This document shows, piece by piece, positions 57,740-64,000 of a stretch of DNA of 64,000 nucleotides. Each line of letters begins with the position of its first letter. The stretch's first letter is position 1. This stretch comes from Agapanthus africanus (taxonomy: Eukaryota > Streptophyta > Magnoliopsida > Asparagales > Amaryllidaceae): contig CM057339.1 in the NCBI GenBank assembly GCA_030015575.1, forward strand, positions 695,094,761 through 695,158,760, written 5' to 3'. Under the pieces are notes generated by a model that was not told the origin of the DNA, searched no databases, and saw nothing but the letters and a program-made list of their open reading frames with translations. Position numbers and translations under genes: made by a program.

Positions 57740-60700
57740 CTCAAGGCTAATTATTGCGATACCGCATACTCACAGCCCGTGTGATACCGAACACCCAACT
57801 CCTCTACTAGTCAGTCTCATAAAGCTCGTTTGCGAAACTATTGCGTTCGAGGAATAGCCTCAGTGAGTGGATCCGCTGTGATGTTTCTTTCTATGTCTCT
57901 CTATATCTCAAGTTCGCAGAGAAAGCCATCTCCCGAAATGAGCAATACCTGTCTTAGAATGTCTGGATGTCTGATGGGACCTAGCTCATAAATGAACTCC
58001 AAATCCAAACTTCTTAGACTGTATCGTCAACTGAACTTAATCAGTATCCTGCGCCAGGCCACCCTCAGTATTGCCTTGGACCACCTGTCCAAAATACTGC
58101 CCCTCGTCAGAAGGAAAACTATAACTCTGACAACCTCCTTGTCGTCCATGTCACCTTGGAAGCCTGGAATGATAACTGTCTCCCAAATGAGGCTGTCGTT
58201 ATCATATCCCTAGAACATCCACTTATGTACTAAGACTGCTTCCGACTGTTTCTCCAGGATTGGATCAATATCAACTTATTGCATCTAGTGCAAGAACAAC
58301 ATCTGGTGTGGTACTTGACATCTCATGATTGACTCAATTGCCTAAGCAAGTGATCTGCCAATCATGAGTATCCCTCTCCCCTTTAGTCTATAAGACACCT
58401 TTAGAGAGGGTGACTCCATCAACTGCAGGTACACTACCGTGTCAGGAGTCGTCCATTCTAAATACTCATAGAATGCTGTCAAGGTACCCAGATTGGGAAA
58501 CCACCCAAATCTAGATCTAAAACCATAGATCTAGTAACCAGTATGTCTGATATAATATCCAAGTCCTATGTGGAGAAAACACTATGTGACGACCAAAGTA
58601 TAACCGATCGTAGTATAAGAATATCACTTCCTACTACCTTCTCAACAGATCCACCCCTTATTCTGATGACGTCAAACCTATGACTGTCATATCAGAAATA
58701 GATGATCTATCTCCGCTACATCTGCTTTAGTCTATAAATAGACATAAGCCTGATGTCCACTAATGCTTCCGCTGCTCCCACTGACTACGACAACCCTCTG
58801 GCAGAGTCATATAGACGTGCACTTCCAAAGCTAGTTTAGAACGACGCTATACTCATCCTCCTGCCGGGTCTCGCAGCCTGGAACAACAGCAATGGCAAGT
58901 GTGGGTAAACAAGAACTTCCCTGTCACCGTCCTTGAGGCTACCGGAGTACCTCTCGGGTGCCTGAAGTTACCCACCTTATCTGCGGAGTGGCCAATGGAA
59001 TGTCAAACCAGATTGAATCTTTAGGTTGCTTATCAAATCTTCAGTAATCGTTTGCGGTTCTGGAATCACTTCCAGTTCTACCATACTCCCACTACTTTTT
59101 CTGAAAAAATCCATTTTTAATAAAAACTGTGGCGAGTCTAGAACAATATTGCTATTGTTCATCCAGATGGTAGAAAGTCAACCCTCGTCATAGCCTGGGT
59201 CAACCCACAAACAGCCATTACAGAAACGTGCCTTGAGTTGTCCAGTGTCTGGTTTTAATCATAAGCCGGACAACTCCCCGTACCTTAACAACGTTAAGAT
59301 ATGAACTGTTCTATATCCAATATAGAAACAGAGGCACTGATTCAATTGAACCAGATTCAAATCATGCAGCTGTCTCCAGTGCATGTCAACTAAATGGAAG
59401 GAGGCCGATCAGCGTTACTCAACTTAGAAATGCTTCCAATTATGAGTAACCTGAAAAGAGAAGCAAGTTCTCTTAACCATTACTATTAACTGAATACCAT
59501 ACATAAGTATCTACATCTTCGATCACTTTGAAGAATCCCGATACTTGCAGTACCTGGTTCTCTACTTTATTCAAATACCTATAACTCCTCAAAAACTTAG
59601 ACCCTGTGTTTCCACGAAACACATGTCTAAGAACTAGAGAAGTTAAAAGTAAACAGAATATAGTATGAGGACCAACCCCTCTGTCCTAATGGACACTGGA
59701 CAACATACAACACTCTGTATAAGTCCGCTGAGTCTAACAACTCTTTCACTGTGTGTCGTAGGTTGAAAATTGTACTTATGGTTAAGAAGAATTACACCGC
59801 TGTTTAATGCTCCTTACCTAACCATCCACTGATATAGGTAAATGTCATCGACATAATATCAAAAGGTATATCTCACTCTATGAAAATAGACGTACAGATA
59901 TATCAATTTGAAATTGGTGCACAACAGCGGATATTCAAAACCAAAAATTTGCCGACCGGCAAACAGCCCAGATGATCTCCTCAAATATCACCGATTACAA
60001 CGAATCCCGATATAATGAGGATGATCACCCTATTCCCAATAACTTACTCCCACTCAGCATCTGTAAAACCATACAGATGTGAGAATCATACCTGGTAAAT
60101 ACATACCCTGGAGCAAGTGTCTAACTGGGAAATCAGTTTTCCATTAACAGTACACGGTGAAACTGAAACATTGAAATGTTTCGTCGGGGTATCCTGGTAT
60201 TCCTAGTAATGCCTCTTCCATTGTCCAGATTCACAACTGTAACCGTATAATTCTTTGCCACCTCTCCAAATCCCTTTATATGTCTTTAATCATTACCTTC
60301 TGTACACCCCATTAGGCCAAATGGTTTTCTTCCTTCCCTACCGTTCGGCACCAGCCTATGGTTTGGAAGAAGACTATCCAAAAGGAATAAAGGGTGTACT
60401 GTCCTAATCTCAGGAACACTCGCAATGGGAGAGAAGGTGAAGATAAAAGACACCTGAATGTACTTTATTCCTATTTCTCCTGAACCAGAATCCATCCCCG
60501 AACTGGAACAAGTTCCTTTCGAGTTCGTATATAACCATACGATGGAGTATCCAATAAACTGTGGATCTTCGTAGTGACACGGAGTGTCCTGGAGAAATAC
60601 AAAGGTGATTTAGGATTGGCGAAGAAATACTTGGTTTGGTCGTGAATATCAGTCGCAATTTACTTTGCCCTCCTACTAATCCCTTGCTTTGTCTTAACTT

Positions 60701-61110
60701 AATACCTTCTGCACACCATCATTATGCTAATTGGTTTTCTTCATTCCCTACCGGTCGGCACCAGCCTAAGGTTTGGAAGAAGACTATCCAATTTGCGTAA
60801 TAGGTGTACTATCTCCTAAACCAAGGAGTACTCACAACTTGAGAGAAGGTAAAAGGGAAAAGACAACTGAATAATCCTATCCGTTTTCTCCAGAACCGGA
60901 AACCATCCTCGAATTCGTTCAAGTTCGTATCTAACCATACGATGGTTTTTTCCAATGGAAGTGGACGTTCGTAGTAATACGGGGTGTCCAGGAGAAAAGG
61001 GTAAAAGTAGGAGTGGCAATGAGGTCTGCAACTCTGACAATCCAAAAGCCAGTGTTAAGAAGGTTCGGTCAACTTGGTTACTGAGTCATAGTCCAGGGTC
61101 GGGTCAATGG
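57740..61110 (-). pseudogene. Cop-D decayed pol/gag region
   Basis: Only scattered nucleotide similarity to the coding region of Cop-2 and Cop-3 remains, in the same order: near 58150 (RNase H), 58790-58840 (RT, CTGCTCCCACT and CCCTCTGGC), 59040-59090 (the linker after integrase, GGTTCTGGAAT.ACTTCCAGTTCTA) and 59250 (integrase end). No domain-length open frame. Heavily degraded. Holds a 410-bp tandem duplication (60270-61015). Confidence 0.65.
60270..61015. repeat. Tandem duplication, period about 410 bp, in Cop-D
   Basis: Unit 1 about 60270-60607 and unit 2 about 60680-61010 share TACCTTCTG.ACACC, CGGCACCAGCCTA.GGTTTGG, GAAGAAGACTATCCAA and ACCATACGATGG, with moderate divergence, so the duplication is older than the last transposition. 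Confidence 0.75.
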
Positions 61111-61366
61111 TCGCTGCCAGAGAGAGAGAAAAGAAACACTCAGCGTGCACTCTAACCTAGATCAGAATGGTTACCAATTTATCTAATCAGGAAACCTCCC
61201 ACTGTACCTCAAATTCTCCTCCAAACCTGAAAGAAGAATTAGTCGGGATCACCCGAGGAGTAAACCAGTTCATCAGTGGAAATCGGGATCCAACTATCAT
61301 CGCATGATAACTTGATGGAATCCACTCAAGTCACCACACTCCAGAAGGTATGCGCATGCCTGGCAA

Positions 61367-61625
61367 GTTTCAGTTCTTTTGAAACTCCCGATGTGATTTT
61401 TACCCCTAGGACCCAAGTGACCTTGACGAATAATCAACAAATCAAAAGGTCCTAGTCAAGTTCAACCCGTCATTATCTTGATTGCGTTAAACCCACCCGC
61501 ACGACCCTTGACGAATAATCAACAAAGTCGTACGACTGTCCTAACCAATCCATATATCCATACGACAGAAAGCATTACAGAGCTACCGCACACTACGCCT
61601 CGGCGAATAGCAACGACAAACGTAG
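61367..61625 (-). ncRNA. Leader stem-loop array, Cop-D
   Basis: Stems CTAGGACC/GGTCCTAG (61406-61413, 61448-61455), CGCACGAC/GTCGTACG (61498-61505, 61527-61534; 7 of 8) and CTACG/CGTAG (61593-61597, 61621-61625). Two loops carry CCTTGACGAATAATCAACAAA, whose complement forms TTGAT/GTCAA. Confidence 0.65.
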
Positions 61626-61756
61626 CGCGAATACTAAGCAATACTAATCTGAAATGACGGAGGGCTACGACTGGTTTTTGGCGAAAAACCTTTAATGTAA
61701 TGAACTTGATATCGTTGAAGGAACCGGATAACTTTTTATAAAAATATAGTGACCAA

Positions 61757-61996
61757 AACCTTTGCTAAAGAGGTCACTCCCGGTGAAGGGATCTCGGCTC
61801 TTTCCCCGTAGAATGAGGTGCAGGATATTCCAACTGAATACCATGATGCAAAGCAAAAGTAATCGGCTATAGTGAAGTTAATGCCCTGACGCAAACTTCT
61901 GTCCAAGGGGTCACTCCCGGTGAAGGGATCTCGGCCCTTGCCTCGTCGACTGAGGAGCAGGATATTCCAAATGAATACCACTATGCAAAACAAAAG
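61757..61996. repeat. Duplicated leader block with a conserved core
   Basis: Two units (about 61757-61855 and 61906-61996), each with TCACTCCCGGTGAAGGGATC followed by TCGGC, then AGGATATTCCAA and GAATACCA. A single copy lies in the Cop-E leader at about 19515-19610; not seen in Cop-1 to Cop-4. Confidence 0.7.
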
Positions 61997-63167
61997 TGAA
62001 CGTCCTTGCAATAACAGCTTTTTGAAAAATGTTCCAACAACATCAGAATAGGTTTGTTTATCTTGCATTGATCCGAATCAACGCAGTCCCATCAATTGAT
62101 CACACCATAAAGAACGAAAATATACTGATGTACGTATATGCCATCCGCATTCGCCACTGGGTCCCGTCATCACCCGTTAGGTTAGCTAACTAACGGCAGA
62201 GCAGGGACTGGACTAGCGCGGATGTAAAACATATACAACATCTACTAATATATATACCAATATATTATATTTCGCTCAAGGCGTGATAAAATGCAACATC
62301 ACAGAAATGTACAGCATCACAGAACAATACAGATATCTGGAAGCCCCGGGTTTCATAGAGCCGCTGCTGAAACCCGACGTTCCCCTGGTCGTGTGGATAG
62401 CCTGTGCAATGAAATCCTAGACCCCTACGGGCGCGGCAAGTCACCCGCCAAAACCTGAAGCGAGGCAGCCCCCTCCAGCACCGTGAATGGACCACCCAGC
62501 ACTTCACGGAATCCGGTAACTTGGGCACCCCTCCTGGGTCAACCTGTACCCCCTACGAGTGCGGCGAATAGCCCGCCAATCCTAGAGTGAAGCCCCCTCC
62601 GTCTCAATGCCATGAGATGCGGGCCCGTTGCCCTCTAGAACCCGGTTATCCGTGCACCCCTCCGCGGGGTAATCCTAGTACAGAAAGTAAAATATACATA
62701 CAACCGGGTACATCGACCGCAACCAGGTCGTGCCCCAAAAGAATAATACAAACAGGCAGTGACGGCAGTCCACATGTCGGACGCTCGCCCCGCAATATCA
62801 AATGTACATAATACAACAAAACTGTACTAGCATTGCATCCAGGCTATCCCCCACGACCGATCCGCAACAACACAGCATAAACATAGAACATCAACGTGAA
62901 AATCACGTTCGCAAATCCGTCTAACCGGGCTATAGTAGTTAGACCGGATTTACCGATCAAGTGACATTCACGGTCGCAGATATAACGTAAATACTGTGAA
63001 ATAATGTGTTTAAAATTTTCCGATTGACCAAAAATTAACAAGTGGGCCCCCAATCAAAACTGTAGCACTCACAGAAAACCTGGGCCCAATTTTAATATTC
63101 CAAAACCCCTAATATAATCCCAGAAGCCCACTGAAAAAAGACGAAGCAATGACCCCACCATCTTGCG

Positions 63168-63208
63168 GCGGAAGCGCGGCAACAAGGGGGGTTTTGCCGC
63201 GCTTCCGC
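63168..63208 (-). repeat. GC-rich hairpin cassette, Cop-D leader
   Basis: GCGGAAGCGCGGCAA (63168-63182) and TTGCCGCGCTTCCGC (63194-63208): a perfect 15-bp stem with an 11-nt loop, about 205-245 nt from the primer site. Confidence 0.75.
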
Positions 63209-63410
63209 GCTCTAGTTGAGGGTTCATTGTCTCGTTTTTTTCCAGAGTTCTTAGAACTCCCTGCACATCATTCTGAGACCACCTGAAAAATTTTTAGACT
63301 TCAAAAAATTTCAACAGAAACTGATGTGAAGGAAAAATACGGTTTTTGGAATTTCGGTCGATCGGATAAGCAAAACACATTAGAACAAGCTAGGTAAGGT
63401 TAATGGCGTG

Positions 63411-63422
63411 GCTCTGATACCA
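63411..63422 (-). other. Primer binding site, initiator tRNA-Met type (Cop-D)
   Basis: The minus strand reads TGGTATCAGAGC directly after the LTR end. Confidence 0.9.
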
Positions 63423-64000
63423 TGTTGCGCCACGGCAGCGCCCCGGCCTCGTACTTGAGGCCAAAATGCGGAATCAAAATTTTTTCCTTACTCGGAAACC
63501 GGCGCTACCGCGGACAAAGAAAACCCGGATCGTAACCATTAACCTAATGCTAGCAATCAAGAGATAGGGTGAGAAGTATACCGAGTGATCCGAGTCCTCT
63601 GGTCTTCTCGTCATCGTCCCGATCTCCCGCGGAAAGTGTAGTCTCCATATCGTCGCCTCCTGCCCGAAAGGGCACCACATTGCCTGCGTCTTTTACGGGC
63701 TCCCGCCTCAATACCGAGGCAACTCGGGCATGAAGCCGGCAACTCGACATGCTCAAGATATGCTGTAGAATGTGTAGTGTAGAGGGTATGTCTCTTTGGG
63801 GTTTGTTGCCATGGTGATGGAGGAATCAAGAATAGAAAAATGGTGCTTGCATTTTTCTAGCAAGAAAATGAGATCATGGATGAGACTCTCAAGATGAAGC
63901 TCTCTTCTTCTTCTTCTCTCTTTCTTTTTCCTCTCATGAAAAACTTATCCTCAAATGAGAATGGTGGAGGAGGGAATATGAAGCATGAAGGGAGGTGAGT
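63423..64000 (-). repeat. Cop-D 5' LTR, part in view
   Basis: Matches 55513-56090 with about five or six differences. By the length of its partner it should end near 65635. Confidence 0.85.

Larger units (their letters stand above)
61114..63410 (-). other. Cop-D leader
   Basis: Carries all leader modules although the coding region is gone: GC-rich hairpin (63168-63208), CGTTAG/CTAACG block (62175-62195), stem-loop array (61406-61625), GTTTC/GAAAC hairpin (61367-61385) and a polypyrimidine-AG element (61114-61139). Also a duplicated block (61757-61996). Confidence 0.7.
55513..64000 (-). mobile_element. Cop-D: young, apparently non-autonomous Angela-type Copia element
   Basis: Minus-strand: 3' LTR (55513-57725), polypurine tract, decayed coding part, leader, tRNA-Met primer site and the start of the 5' LTR (63423 to the edge). 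Inserted in Gyp-B; candidate target copy atcaa at 55508-55512. The visible 578 bp of the two LTRs differ at about five or six places (about 1%), so it is recent, yet no domain-length frame survives inside. The leader modules are kept. Confidence 0.8.

Noticed and set aside
1-64000. Host protein-coding genes, tRNAs or rRNA
   Set aside because: Every stretch could be assigned to an LTR, leader or interior of a retroelement; the tRNA-like matches are primer binding sites.

Overview
The window is plant nuclear DNA made entirely of LTR retrotransposons; I found no host gene, tRNA, rRNA or CRISPR array. Three lineages are present. (1) Ty1-copia elements of the Angela/BARE/Wis type: LTRs of about 1.9-2.2 kb that begin TGTT and several of which carry TATGCCCTAGAGGC, an initiator tRNA-Met primer site, and a leader of about 2 kb. 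(2) Tekay/Del-type Ty3-gypsy chromoviruses: LTRs ending GTGACA, with a chromodomain. (3) Athila/Tat-type Ty3-gypsy: tRNA-Asp primer site and a Tat/Athila-like Gag. Such dense nesting suggests a large, repeat-rich angiosperm genome; I cannot name the species.

Layout, using my own names. Left stack (1-21649), each element sitting inside the next: Gyp-C (1-2953, minus) in the leader of Cop-1 (2954-10123, plus); Cop-1 in the polypurine tract of Cop-2 (10124-18248, minus); Cop-2 in a chromovirus LTR, Tek-0 (18249-19011, plus); Tek-0 in the leader of Cop-E (19012-21649, minus). The left halves of the four outer elements lie beyond the window. Centre: a mosaic of broken Copia LTRs (21650-24104), then a plus-strand Copia tail, LTR and leader (24105-26509) split by Cop-3 (26510-36335, minus), which is the only element with both LTRs and a matching 5-bp target duplication (ACGGT). 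Right stack: Cop-4 gag (to 38912) is cut by Tek-1 (38913-41226), then Tek-2 (41227-45955), Tek-3 (45956-52305), Gyp-B (52306-55512) and Cop-D (55513 to beyond 64000), each inserted in the one before. Insertion order gives relative age: Cop-D, Gyp-C and Cop-3 are late; Cop-E and Cop-4 are early.

The most interesting content is non-coding. The Copia leaders, present in six copies and both orientations, share a modular RNA architecture: near the primer site a GC-rich hairpin fixed in position but not in sequence; a highly conserved block with a CGTTAG/CTAACG hairpin; three successive stem-loops that each present the same inner mini-hairpin, with outer stems that change sequence but keep pairing; a GTTTC/GAAAC hairpin; a module of about 90-170 bp also found in the leader of the unrelated Gyp-C; and a polypyrimidine-AG element just before gag. 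These features persist in Cop-D, whose coding region has decayed although its LTRs are about 99% alike. This suggests a leader acting in cis for RNA packaging, dimerisation or splicing that can be served in trans. Stem pairings and identities were worked out by eye.
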